From NCBI GenBank assembly GCA_963710535.1, contig CAVQAW010000008.1, forward strand, positions 577,225-641,224: a DNA stretch of 64,000 bases, in the 5' to 3' direction. The notes beneath the pieces are model-generated. The model was not told the DNA's origin. It worked only from the letters and a program-made list of their open reading frames with translations, and made no database searches. This document shows positions 54,901-61,196 of this stretch, piece after piece. The stretch's first letter is position 1, and each line of letters starts with the position of its first letter. This DNA comes from Pelagihabitans sp963710535. GTDB lineage: Bacteria; Bacteroidota; Bacteroidia; Flavobacteriales; Flavobacteriaceae. The translations under genes and the position numbers were made by a program.

Positions 54901-55509
54901 GTGAAGGCCATTGCCCAAGATCTGATCCAAAACCTCGAAAAGATCAACCACCATGGCAAAAGGGCCGATGGCATCGTCAAAGGGATGCTGCAGCACAGCC
55001 GAAGCAGTAGTGGGGAAAAGGAACCTACAGACATCAACATCCTGGCAGACGAGTACCTGCGTTTGGCCTACCACGGACTTCGGGCCAAGGACAAAACCTT
55101 CAATGCCAGCCTGGAGACTCATTTTGATGCCAATATAGGCAAGGTAGACCTCATGGCACAGGATATGGGCCGGGTGATCCTCAACCTGATCACCAATGCT
55201 TTTTACGTGGTGAAGGAAAAAAAGGAAAAACACCCGGAAGGGTACGAACCTACCGTCACCGTCACCACCCGTAAAGAAAGAAATAAAGTGCAGATAGCAG
55301 TAAAGGATAACGGGAACGGCATTCCCGATGCCATCAAAGAAAAAATATTCCAGCCCTTTTTCACCACCAAACCAACGGGGCAGGGCACCGGATTGGGCCT
55401 GAGCATGAGCTATGACATCGTCACCAAAGGCCATGACGGCCATCTTGAAGTGAAGACCAAGGAAGGGAAAGGCTCCGAATTCATCATCACCCTGCCCATA
55501 AACCAATAG
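48907..55509 (+). CDS. Giant soluble histidine kinase with ten tandem sensor modules
   Basis: A 2200-residue protein without signal peptide or membrane helix, hence cytosolic. After an N-terminal coiled coil (about 25-60) it has ten tandem modules of about 177-194 residues. Each is an alpha/beta, GAF-like domain that ends in RFAKVFEQ(A/T)Y followed by a helical linker of the type QAREAQIEAALERVRSR and MAMH. Modules 3 and 7 are close copies of each other. The C-terminal kinase (about 1930-2200) has the phospho-His in GIAHEIQNPLNF (H1964), the N-box region LNLITNAF, NGNGIPD and TGQGTGLGLSMSYD. No receiver domain is attached, so the partner regulator is elsewhere. The modules have no recognised ligand. 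The next gene, a second kinase of the same design, follows after three bases. Confidence 0.88.
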   Translation: MNPHLQKILDFVSKSDRVTERDRAALAKEIKEAEKAIEQQRKTLGSQQRELEIEAALERVRSRTMAMHQSGELKEVVSVLYGQLDALGMADWGCSIMIFDEQADQIENWIAESTGSDLKCFVVEGQGHPVYKKLWQHWKKQGPPLRLHHTDEKKWEFDRYWLNETGFSTLPEKVKRSVLAEREIFLTYIGMRHGLISVSGYTRVPDEKLAILQRFTKVFEQTYTRFMDLQKAESQTREAQIEAALERVRASALAMHASEDLWAVTGVLRDQMALLGEKDLESTIVQIYDIELDEFEAWYSFRNPEDPHGKIIDGKAVVKCDETAKTRLDRKKYLDKETDYTIVADHKMLKEWYNYLDKVSPLVVERDNKGAIIVPEVLYYNYSKFSGGALLLITSNEAMEPSKNLLKRSAEVFNMAYTRFLDLQKAEAQAREAQIEAALERIRASAMAMHHSNELSEVLTVLFDQFDVLGINPVFAHLSLIDLQNNTFTYRMTGKSGKRCLTKQVIDLNAREEWKSTVEAFKTAKPDSVSCLYFPKEAVPQIWALFDETFSSLPKGAKVYQKDFPDGIYNTQGFCKFGYIGFNHNRKATEEEKDIVVRFATEFGRLYQRYLDIEKAEAQAKEAQIEAALEKVRSASLAMHQSKDLHNVLVMLYNQLEALGLKMHSAQILESIDDFKEMHLWVVTNGVVYPEQVHAPFSKNIFFKRFREAVTNGESFYTLKSSKRQKDNLFHHFFDNTILRNAPQARKDLIFSSPGLGTSNAIGKYTSLVIMRYDGILYSEEENEIIKRFAKVLEQSYTRFLDIQKAEAQTREAQIEAALEKVRSRSLAMHTTGEMQQVANAVYDQLQELGLEMDAVGMSGAIEAKRDYDVWIGGAPMGKALRIPYNKDTKVQRDYNKAIEERSDLFARTYSGKAKEEYINHLLTHGEFPKALKKKMVTSTAFSTSIAFAKNSGIQIARYTNEPYTTKENELLKRFAKVFEQAYIRFMDIEKAEAQAREAQIEAALEKVRSRTMAMHKSQELHKVVLTVSQEIRNLGLNISAAHLYRFEEGDKGINMWIAGDGGIYPYEVYLPYIKHEFFDGVYEARTTNKNFFALSGTSKKEKNKLYRHLIKSTKIEISEDRQKFALDAKSWTYSVALGKHSGMALLRFTEDEKEEFSLEDNEILKRFSKVFEQAYIRFMDLQKAEAQARESQIEVALERVRSRAMAMHHTDELTDVLGVLFDQFDFLGINPVLTHLTLFDEENETFTLRIARGGKKRVIAEQLIDVNAVENWKTSFANWKKSDLHALDCIDYPPEVLPAVWEVLNEVMTALPEGQKIYPSDFPDGLYTTQGHCKYGYIGFNHSRRATEEEKDIVIRFAKEFGRLYQRFLDIKKAELQAREAQIEAALERVRSKTMAMHNSEDVGITVVTLFDEVLKLGLDKTIRCGIGILEGSEQMETWSATSYPNGQVDLKVGLLDMTLHPLLVGVKKSWKNGKKGFKYELRGKEVVKYYDALNKAPEYPFHVNLKTLPKVAYHNSFVFSSGILFAFTENPVSDDAAKVLNRFASVFGQTYRRYLDLQKAEEQAREAQIEAALERIRSKAMAMHSSEDLADTVEILYNELDTLQVHALRFGHGKMNSATKTVEVHTATDLGKVVGHLPLEGHPLLEKVYEHFLTKEDLYYVLQGEELKSYYAILSRSIEVPIPPKDAVQHGYFFFLEDTANYAWSDRALDGEELKIYGRLITVLNLTYKRYQELKNAEARAREALIEAALDRVHGQIASMRSTADLERITPLVWNELKTLGIPFIRCGVFIIDEPTETVQVHLSAPDGHSLGAMQMSFTTNTLTAKAVAHWRKAQMYKAHWNQQQFLENMQTMIDLGQIKNKKVYQGAEQPPESLHLHFLPFTQGMLYVGSSEPLEVEQIDLVQSLADAFAIAYARYDDFAQLEKAKARVETTLSELKTTQNQLVQSEKMASLGELTAGIAHEIQNPLNFVNNFSEVSKELLEEMMEEMEKGDAEEVKAIAQDLIQNLEKINHHGKRADGIVKGMLQHSRSSSGEKEPTDINILADEYLRLAYHGLRAKDKTFNASLETHFDANIGKVDLMAQDMGRVILNLITNAFYVVKEKKEKHPEGYEPTVTVTTRKERNKVQIAVKDNGNGIPDAIKEKIFQPFFTTKPTGQGTGLGLSMSYDIVTKGHDGHLEVKTKEGKGSEFIITLPINQ
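49063..54690 (+). repeat. Ten-unit coding repeat array in the first giant kinase
   Basis: The IEAALERVR-type linker begins at 49063, 49627, 50209, 50779, 51349, 51907, 52486, 53056, 53617 and 54148, so the period is 531-582 bases. The linkers are nearly constant, while the sensor bodies between them diverge strongly. The bodies of units 4 and 6 (about 50830-51290 and 51960-52420) look richer in A/T than the linkers. Confidence 0.9.
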
Positions 55510-55512
55510 ACC

Positions 55513-58500
55513 ATGAAGTTGCCAATAGCGGAAGAAAACGAAGTTCGGCAGGTATATGATACCTGGTTAAAAAGCTATCTCAACGGCGACATAAAAGTCT
55601 ACGACTCCTATCTTGATCCAGAATACCGATTTATAGGTTCTACCGACAATGAAGAGTTTCTGAACAAAAAAGACACCACGAATTTCCTAAAAGCAACGGC
55701 CGACCAATTGGCAGGTAAAGCGGAAGTAAGGAACAGTGTCAAAACCGTCGAAAAACTGGGTGATCTTGTCTTTATTACCGAGCTGTTCGATGCCTATTTC
55801 CTGAACGATGCCGAGTGGGCGTACTATGGCCGGTTTCGGTTCACCTCCGCCTTACGGAAAAAGGAAAACGGCTGGCGGTTCGTCTATCAACATTTCTCCA
55901 TGCCCGATGCCAAGGCCCAAGAGGGCGAAACCCTGGGCACCGAGCAAATCTCCAAGGAAAACCAGGAACTCCGTGATGCCATCAAACGGCGTACGGTGGA
56001 GCTGGAACAAAAAAATCGGGACCTGGAAATTGAAGCCTCGCTGGAAAGGGTGCGTGCCAAGAGCCTGGCCATGCAATCGAGTGATGAATTGCTCGATGCC
56101 TCCGATACCATGTTCGCAGAACTGGAAAAACTTTCCATCGATGCTCTACGGATCGGTATCTGTACCATTGATGGGAAGACCGGGGCGGCGGAAATATGGT
56201 CGCGTTCTGAAAATAAAAAATCAAAAGAAAGCAAGATTCTTGGCGTGGTGCCCAAAGGCACCCATCCTGTTTTTGATGATATGTTCAAAGCCTGGAAGGC
56301 TCAAAAAGCATCGTTTTCCAATACCCGGAAGGGTTTGGCGGTAAAAGCTTATTATGAAAAAGTATCGGAATATCTTTCCTACCCACTTCCCAAGAAATAT
56401 AACAAGGAAGAATCAATAACGGCCTTCTTTTTTCCCGAAGGGTCGCTCAATGTGGTCTCTCTGCAACCGTTAGGGAAGAAGGATCATGAAATCATGCTGC
56501 GGTTTGCAAAGGTATTCGGCCAAATCTATCAACGTTTCCTCGACCTGCAGAAAGCGGAAGCGCAGGCCAGGGAGGCGCAGATAGAGGCGGCGTTGGAACG
56601 GGTGCGTTCCCGAAGCATGGGGATGCAGAAAAGTGAGGAACTTTTTGAAGTGGGTGCAGTTTTGTACCGGGAACTCTGCCGGCTCGGAGTTGAAAACCTT
56701 ACCACCGGTTATGTCCTCTTTGATGAAAAAGCGCGTATAGGCTATAGTCATGGCGTAAACCCTGCAGATGGTAGTATTCGGCAAATCGCAACAGGTATGC
56801 CGCACGACGAGACCCCTGTAATGAAATCCATCGTAAAAAGTTGGAAAAAGCGGGAACCTTTGTTGATCATAGAATTGAATGAAGAGGAAACCATAAAACA
56901 CCAAACCTTTATAGCCGAAAGGAGCACCAATTTTCCCCTGACTGCCGAAAAATTAATAGCTATTTCTCCCAAACGGTTGAAAATTCACACCTTGAATTTC
57001 AAACAAGGCTATTTACTGATTGTTGGCGGAACCTTGTTATCAAAGGAACAACAAGGAATGGCTGTTCGATTCGCCAAGGTATTCGAACAAGTCTATACCC
57101 GTTTCCTCGACCTCCAAAAAGCAGAGGCCCAGGCCAGGGAAGCACATATCGAAGCCGCATTGGAAAAGGTACGGTCCAGGAGTATGGCCATGCAAAAAAG
57201 CGAAGAACTCAAAGAGGTTATTCAAGTTGTCTATGAACAATTTATTCAATTGAATATCCATATTGAACATACCGGGTTTATACTGGATTATAAAAACAGG
57301 GAAGATATGCTCATCTGGTTGGCGGATGCACATGACATTCCGACGCCCCAGGTCAGCATACCCTATTTTGATTCCCCCCATTGGAACAGTTTTCAGGAAG
57401 CAAAGGCGAACGGAAAATCGTTTTTTGCAAACGAGCTGAACTTTGAAGCGAAAAACAAATTCTACAAAGATCTCTTTAAATGGATTCCTCCGTTACCGGA
57501 TGATGCAGTCGAATCCATTTTTAGCCGACCCGGGCTGATTATATCCACCGTGTTGCTGGATAATGTAGGCTTGTATATAGAGAACTATTCACAGACCCCT
57601 TTTACAGAAGAAGAAAATACACTCCTGATGCGCTTTGGAAAAGTGTTTCAGCAAACCTATACCCGCTTCCTCGACCTGCAGAAAGCCGAAGCGCAGGCAA
57701 GAGAATCTGAAATAGAACTTGCTTTGGAAAGAGTAAGGGCAAGAACAATGGCCATGCAGCATAGCGATGAATTGGCTGAAGCTTCCTTTTTACTGGATAG
57801 CCAGGTAAGAGCCTTGGGCATTAAAACCAGGGGTTGCGCCTTTAATATTTATGGAGAAAATGAATCCACCGAATGGTTCAGCTCCGAAATGGGTACGATG
57901 CCTGTTTATAAAACACCCAGGGAACATGTTTTTCTTAGGTATTATGAAGAAGGACAGAAAGGAAAAGAGCTATTTATCAAATCCTATAAAGGTGATGCCT
58001 GTGCCGCTCATTACGATTATTTATGCACCCTGCCGGTTATGGGTGATGCGTTGAAAAAAATGATTGAAAGCGGGGGTTCTTTTCCCACGCAGCAAATAGA
58101 TCATGTTACTTACTTTAAATTTGGCTACCTCTTATTTATCACTTTAGATCAGGTACCCGAAGCACATGATATTTTCAAACGTTTCGCGAAAGTATTCGAA
58201 CAAACCTATACCCGTTTTCTCGATCTGCAAAAAGCGGAGGCCCAGGCCAGGGAAGCGCAGATTGAAGCGGCTTTGGAAAGGGTGAGGGCCAAATCAATGG
58301 CCATGCACAGTAGTGAGGAACTGTCCGATGTGATCGCCGTGATATCGGAACAATTGCAGCAGCTCAGGATCAGGTTCGATCATGTGAGCTTTGCGATCAA
58401 CAGCGAGGCGGAGGATTACCACTTCTGGACCGCATTGTACGGAAAACCAAAACCTTATGAATTGAAGGTCCCTTACCTGGACAATCCCATCGCGAACCGG

Positions 58501-60249
58501 GCCATTGAAGTGCGGGCAAAGGGCCTGAACTTTTATCAGGATACCCTGACCCCCGAGGAGAACAGGGAGTGGCTTGAACATGCGTTCAAATATAATCCGG
58601 CCGACTATTTGTCTACTGAAGAAAAAGACTATGTCATGAGCCGTGGTTTTTCCAGGTCTTTTGCCCTGATGCCGAATATCCTGCTCGCCGTGGGCAACTA
58701 TGCTTCCAAGCCCTACTCGGAAGGGGAGAACGAGATCATCAAACGCTTTGCCGGGGTTTTTGAACAGTCCTATACCCGTTTTATGGACCTGAAAAAAGCA
58801 GAAACCTTGGCCCACAAGGCCAAAATCGAAGTAGCACTTGAGCGGGTACGTGCCAGGGCATTGGCCATGCAGCAACCCGAAGAATTGGTGGAAGTGGCCG
58901 AAGTATTGCGCTACGAAATGGGATTGTTAGGTGTCGAAGAATTGGAGACCTGTAGTATTTATATCAATGATGTGAAAACCAAAAAAACGGAATGCTGGTA
59001 TGCCCTAAAAGATATCCACTCAACAAAAAAGAAATTGGTGTCAGACCATTTCCCCCTTGATCTGAAGGATACCTGGGTGGGGAGGGAAATGAAAAAATTC
59101 TATGATAAGACCAAAAAACAGGTCTCGATCATAATGAAGGGAGAAGCCCGAAAGGAATGGATTCTGTATTGCGAGCAAAAATCGATCCCCTTTCGCGGTT
59201 ATTACGGCGACCTAATTCCCGACCGTACCTATCACCTCTATAAGTTTACCCACGGAGCCATCGGGGCCGCCGCGGCCGGCGATATTTCCGCTGAAAGCTG
59301 GGATTTACTTAAACGGACTGCATCGGTATTTTCACTCGCCTATTCCCGCTTTCAAGATCTGACCAAGGCACGTACCGATCTACAAAAATTAAAGAGCGAA
59401 AAGCAACGGGCGGAAGACGCCCTGAGCGTTTTGAAAGCCACCCAGACCCAACTCATCCAGTCCGAAAAAATGGCTTCTTTGGGCGAGCTCACGGCCGGTA
59501 TCGCCCACGAGATCCAGAACCCCTTGAACTTCGTAAACAACTTCTCGGAGGTGAGCAACGAGTTGATCGATGAAATGAATGAGGAAATGGAAAAGGGCGA
59601 TATCGAAGAAGCCAAGGCCATTGCCAAGGACATCAAACAAAACCTGGAAAAGATCAATCACCATGGCAAACGCGCCGATGCCATCGTCAAAGGGATGCTG
59701 CAGCACAGCCGCAGCAGCAGTGGCGTGAAAGAGCCCACCGACCTCAACGCGCTCTGCGACGAATACCTGCGCCTGGCCTACCATGGACTGCGGGCCAAGG
59801 ACAAAGGCTTCAACGTGACAATGAACACCGATTTCGACCCTTCGATCGGCAAGGTGAACGTCGTGTCGCAGGACATGGGCCGGGTGGTCCTGAACTTGAT
59901 CACCAATGCGTTTTATGCGGTCAATGAACGTAAAAAACTTGGTCAAAAAGGGTACGAACCCATTGTAACGGTAAGCACCAAGCGGCTGCCTCCCCCTTTA
60001 GGGGCCGGGGACGGGGGCAGGGTCGGGGGCGGAAAAATCGAAATCTCGGTCAGGGATAACGGCAACGGTATTCCCGATTCCATTAAAGAAAAAATCTTTC
60101 AACCGTTCTTTACCACCAAACCAACGGGAGAGGGAACTGGATTAGGATTGAGCTTGAGTTATGATATTGTGAAGGCGCATGGGGGAAAGTTGACCGCGGA
60201 AACGAAGCAGGGTGAAGGGTCAGAATTTATTATTCAATTGCCTATTTGA
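55513..60249 (+). CDS. Giant histidine kinase: SnoaL-like domain plus six sensor modules
   Basis: A 1578-residue cytosolic protein with the same design as its upstream neighbour but with a new N-terminus: a SnoaL/NTF2-like domain (about 5-135; EVRQVYDTWLKSYLNGDIK, KKENGWRFVYQHFSM), then a coiled coil, six modules of about 183-189 residues, and a HisKA/HATPase kinase (about 1305-1578, phospho-His H1332 in GIAHEIQNPLNF). A Gly/Pro-rich insertion (KRLPPPLGAGDGGRVGGGK) encoded by a GC-rich repeat separates the ATPase strands at about 1495-1513. It begins three bases after the first giant kinase, so both are read on one transcript. It ends just before a Y1 transposase element. Confidence 0.88.
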   Translation: MKLPIAEENEVRQVYDTWLKSYLNGDIKVYDSYLDPEYRFIGSTDNEEFLNKKDTTNFLKATADQLAGKAEVRNSVKTVEKLGDLVFITELFDAYFLNDAEWAYYGRFRFTSALRKKENGWRFVYQHFSMPDAKAQEGETLGTEQISKENQELRDAIKRRTVELEQKNRDLEIEASLERVRAKSLAMQSSDELLDASDTMFAELEKLSIDALRIGICTIDGKTGAAEIWSRSENKKSKESKILGVVPKGTHPVFDDMFKAWKAQKASFSNTRKGLAVKAYYEKVSEYLSYPLPKKYNKEESITAFFFPEGSLNVVSLQPLGKKDHEIMLRFAKVFGQIYQRFLDLQKAEAQAREAQIEAALERVRSRSMGMQKSEELFEVGAVLYRELCRLGVENLTTGYVLFDEKARIGYSHGVNPADGSIRQIATGMPHDETPVMKSIVKSWKKREPLLIIELNEEETIKHQTFIAERSTNFPLTAEKLIAISPKRLKIHTLNFKQGYLLIVGGTLLSKEQQGMAVRFAKVFEQVYTRFLDLQKAEAQAREAHIEAALEKVRSRSMAMQKSEELKEVIQVVYEQFIQLNIHIEHTGFILDYKNREDMLIWLADAHDIPTPQVSIPYFDSPHWNSFQEAKANGKSFFANELNFEAKNKFYKDLFKWIPPLPDDAVESIFSRPGLIISTVLLDNVGLYIENYSQTPFTEEENTLLMRFGKVFQQTYTRFLDLQKAEAQARESEIELALERVRARTMAMQHSDELAEASFLLDSQVRALGIKTRGCAFNIYGENESTEWFSSEMGTMPVYKTPREHVFLRYYEEGQKGKELFIKSYKGDACAAHYDYLCTLPVMGDALKKMIESGGSFPTQQIDHVTYFKFGYLLFITLDQVPEAHDIFKRFAKVFEQTYTRFLDLQKAEAQAREAQIEAALERVRAKSMAMHSSEELSDVIAVISEQLQQLRIRFDHVSFAINSEAEDYHFWTALYGKPKPYELKVPYLDNPIANRAIEVRAKGLNFYQDTLTPEENREWLEHAFKYNPADYLSTEEKDYVMSRGFSRSFALMPNILLAVGNYASKPYSEGENEIIKRFAGVFEQSYTRFMDLKKAETLAHKAKIEVALERVRARALAMQQPEELVEVAEVLRYEMGLLGVEELETCSIYINDVKTKKTECWYALKDIHSTKKKLVSDHFPLDLKDTWVGREMKKFYDKTKKQVSIIMKGEARKEWILYCEQKSIPFRGYYGDLIPDRTYHLYKFTHGAIGAAAAGDISAESWDLLKRTASVFSLAYSRFQDLTKARTDLQKLKSEKQRAEDALSVLKATQTQLIQSEKMASLGELTAGIAHEIQNPLNFVNNFSEVSNELIDEMNEEMEKGDIEEAKAIAKDIKQNLEKINHHGKRADAIVKGMLQHSRSSSGVKEPTDLNALCDEYLRLAYHGLRAKDKGFNVTMNTDFDPSIGKVNVVSQDMGRVVLNLITNAFYAVNERKKLGQKGYEPIVTVSTKRLPPPLGAGDGGRVGGGKIEISVRDNGNGIPDSIKEKIFQPFFTTKPTGEGTGLGLSLSYDIVKAHGGKLTAETKQGEGSEFIIQLPI
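56029..59380 (+). repeat. Six-unit coding repeat array in the second giant kinase
   Basis: The linker motif begins at 56029, 56581, 57148, 57712, 58261 and 58825 (period 549-567 bases). The units share the MAMH/MAMQ-x-S-E/D-E-L heading and the RFAKVFEQTYTRFLDLQKAE ending with those of the first kinase. Confidence 0.9.
59981..60032 (+). repeat. GC-rich repeat inserted in the second giant kinase (in frame)
   Basis: A C-rich then G-rich stretch (CCTCCCCCTTTAGGGGCC and following GGGGGC units) in the ATPase region. The first kinase lacks it at the same place; the third kinase has a variant at 62980-63031. It adds about 15 Pro/Gly/Arg residues without breaking the frame. Confidence 0.75.
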
Positions 60250-60362
60250 CAAAGGTATGGCAGCGGCTTAGCCTCGATTTGATATAGTAAATGGACGTCC
60301 ATCAGTCGCAATGTGACAAGCAAGTGAAAAACCGAGAACCGTAGGTTTGTTCCACCTGGTAA

Positions 60363-60427
60363 CAACGGACTTCAGTCCGTTGCAAAAGAAGGAACTTGGT
60401 GTGAGTGCCGTGGGCACGATACATTTT
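60363..60427 (+). repeat. Left hairpin pair of the Y1 element
   Basis: A 9-bp stem with a two-base loop (60363-60382) and a 5-bp stem with a three-base loop (60415-60427). They are like the REP-type hairpins that tyrosine transposases of this group recognise as single strands. Confidence 0.7.
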
Positions 60428-60450
60428 AATCAAACGAAATGGATACTTAG

Positions 60451-60912
60451 ATGGCGAACACCTATCATCAAATATATCTTCAAACGGTATTCGCCGTGAA
60501 ATATAGAAGGGCCCTGCTTGATAAAACATGGCGAGGCAAACTTCAGGGCGTAATTGGAAATTTGATCAATGAGACCGGTTGCAAGACCCTCATCGTAAAC
60601 GGAGTGGAAGACCATATACATTGTCTAGTTGGTTTGAGACCTTCGGTTTCGGTCTCTCAATTAATGAAAACCGTAAAGGCCAAGTCATCCAAATATATCA
60701 ACGACAATCAATTAACACCCGAAAGGTTTGAATGGCAGGAAGGATATGGGGTATTTTCCTATAGTCAACAAGATGTTGACAGGGTTTATAACTATATTCT
60801 GCGTCAGGAAGAACATCATAAGATCGTGTCCTTCGGAGAAGAGTATCTGAAATTATTGGAAGATTTTAAAGTGCAATATGATCAGCAATACCTTTTTAAA
60901 GACTTGTTATAG
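60451..60912 (+). CDS. tnpA: Y1 transposase, IS200/IS605 or RAYT type
   Basis: A 153-residue single-strand transposase. The HUH metal motif is HIH in VEDHIHCLV (about residue 54-56) and the single catalytic tyrosine is probably in QQDVDRVYNYI (about 114). The N-terminal YHQIYLQTVFAVKYRRALL is typical of the IS200-like Pfam family. The length matches the family and the frame is intact, so it may be active. No accessory TnpB is present. The hairpins on both sides fit a REP-associated type as well as an IS200 type; I cannot choose between them. Confidence 0.9.
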   Translation: MANTYHQIYLQTVFAVKYRRALLDKTWRGKLQGVIGNLINETGCKTLIVNGVEDHIHCLVGLRPSVSVSQLMKTVKAKSSKYINDNQLTPERFEWQEGYGVFSYSQQDVDRVYNYILRQEEHHKIVSFGEEYLKLLEDFKVQYDQQYLFKDLL

Positions 60913-60921
60913 ATATGTTTC

Positions 60922-61005
60922 GTGCCTACGGCACTCTGTGTAGGGGATGGTCATTATTAAACGGATTAAAATCCGTTTTTATAAAATATCACGAGCCGAT
61001 GGCTC
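60922..61005 (+). repeat. Right hairpin series of the Y1 element
   Basis: Three hairpins: GTGCC-TAC-GGCAC (60922-60934), a 9-bp stem at 60959-60978, and GAGCC-GAT-GGCTC (60993-61005). The first two mirror the left side in reverse order. Confidence 0.7.
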
Positions 61006-61032
61006 TTTAAAAATTGAAAATTGAAAACCGCT

Positions 61033-61192
61033 AAAATTTACCAACCCTTTTTTACCACCAAACCCACTGGCGTAGGAACGGGCTTGGGATTGAGCATGAG
61101 CTACGATTTCGTAAAGGCGCATGGGGGGGGAATTGCAAGTGGAGACGAAAGAAGGTGCAGGATCGGAATTTATCATTGTATTAAATGCATAG
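61033..61192 (+). pseudogene. 3' remnant of a histidine kinase gene
   Basis: A fragment encoding only the end of the ATPase domain: YQPFFTTKPTGVGTGLGLS, then MSYDFVKAHGG, and, after a one-base shift in a G8 run (61123-61130), ELQVETKEGAGSEFIIVLNA and a stop. All upstream parts of the gene are missing. It starts just right of the Y1 element and its stop overlaps the start area of the TPR kinase. It is closely related to the kinase ends of the neighbours, so it is either a duplication relic or the tail of a deleted third giant kinase. Confidence 0.8.
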
Positions 61193-61196
61193 GATT

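Larger units (their letters stand above)
60291..61030 (+). mobile_element. IS200/RAYT-type element with mirrored hairpins
   Basis: A single-gene element carrying a Y1 transposase (60451-60912). Both sides hold matching hairpins: an outer CAACGGACT/AGTCCGTTG (60363-60382) and inner GTGCC-GGCAC (60415-60427) on the left; inner GTGCC-GGCAC (60922-60934) and outer AAACGGATT/AATCCGTTT (60959-60978), plus GAGCC-GGCTC (60993-61005), on the right. No terminal inverted repeats or target duplication are expected in this family, so the exact ends are not fixed; a 12-bp palindrome at 60291-60302 and the start of the kinase remnant near 61033 set the limits. It sits between two related kinase genes. Confidence 0.75.

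Noticed and set aside
54319..55506. A 395-codon antisense frame under the kinase end of the first giant gene
   Set aside because: It is opposite a certain coding region; its His/Phe/Gly-rich composition has no domain features. Similar antisense frames under the kinase of the second and third genes come from the same codon bias.
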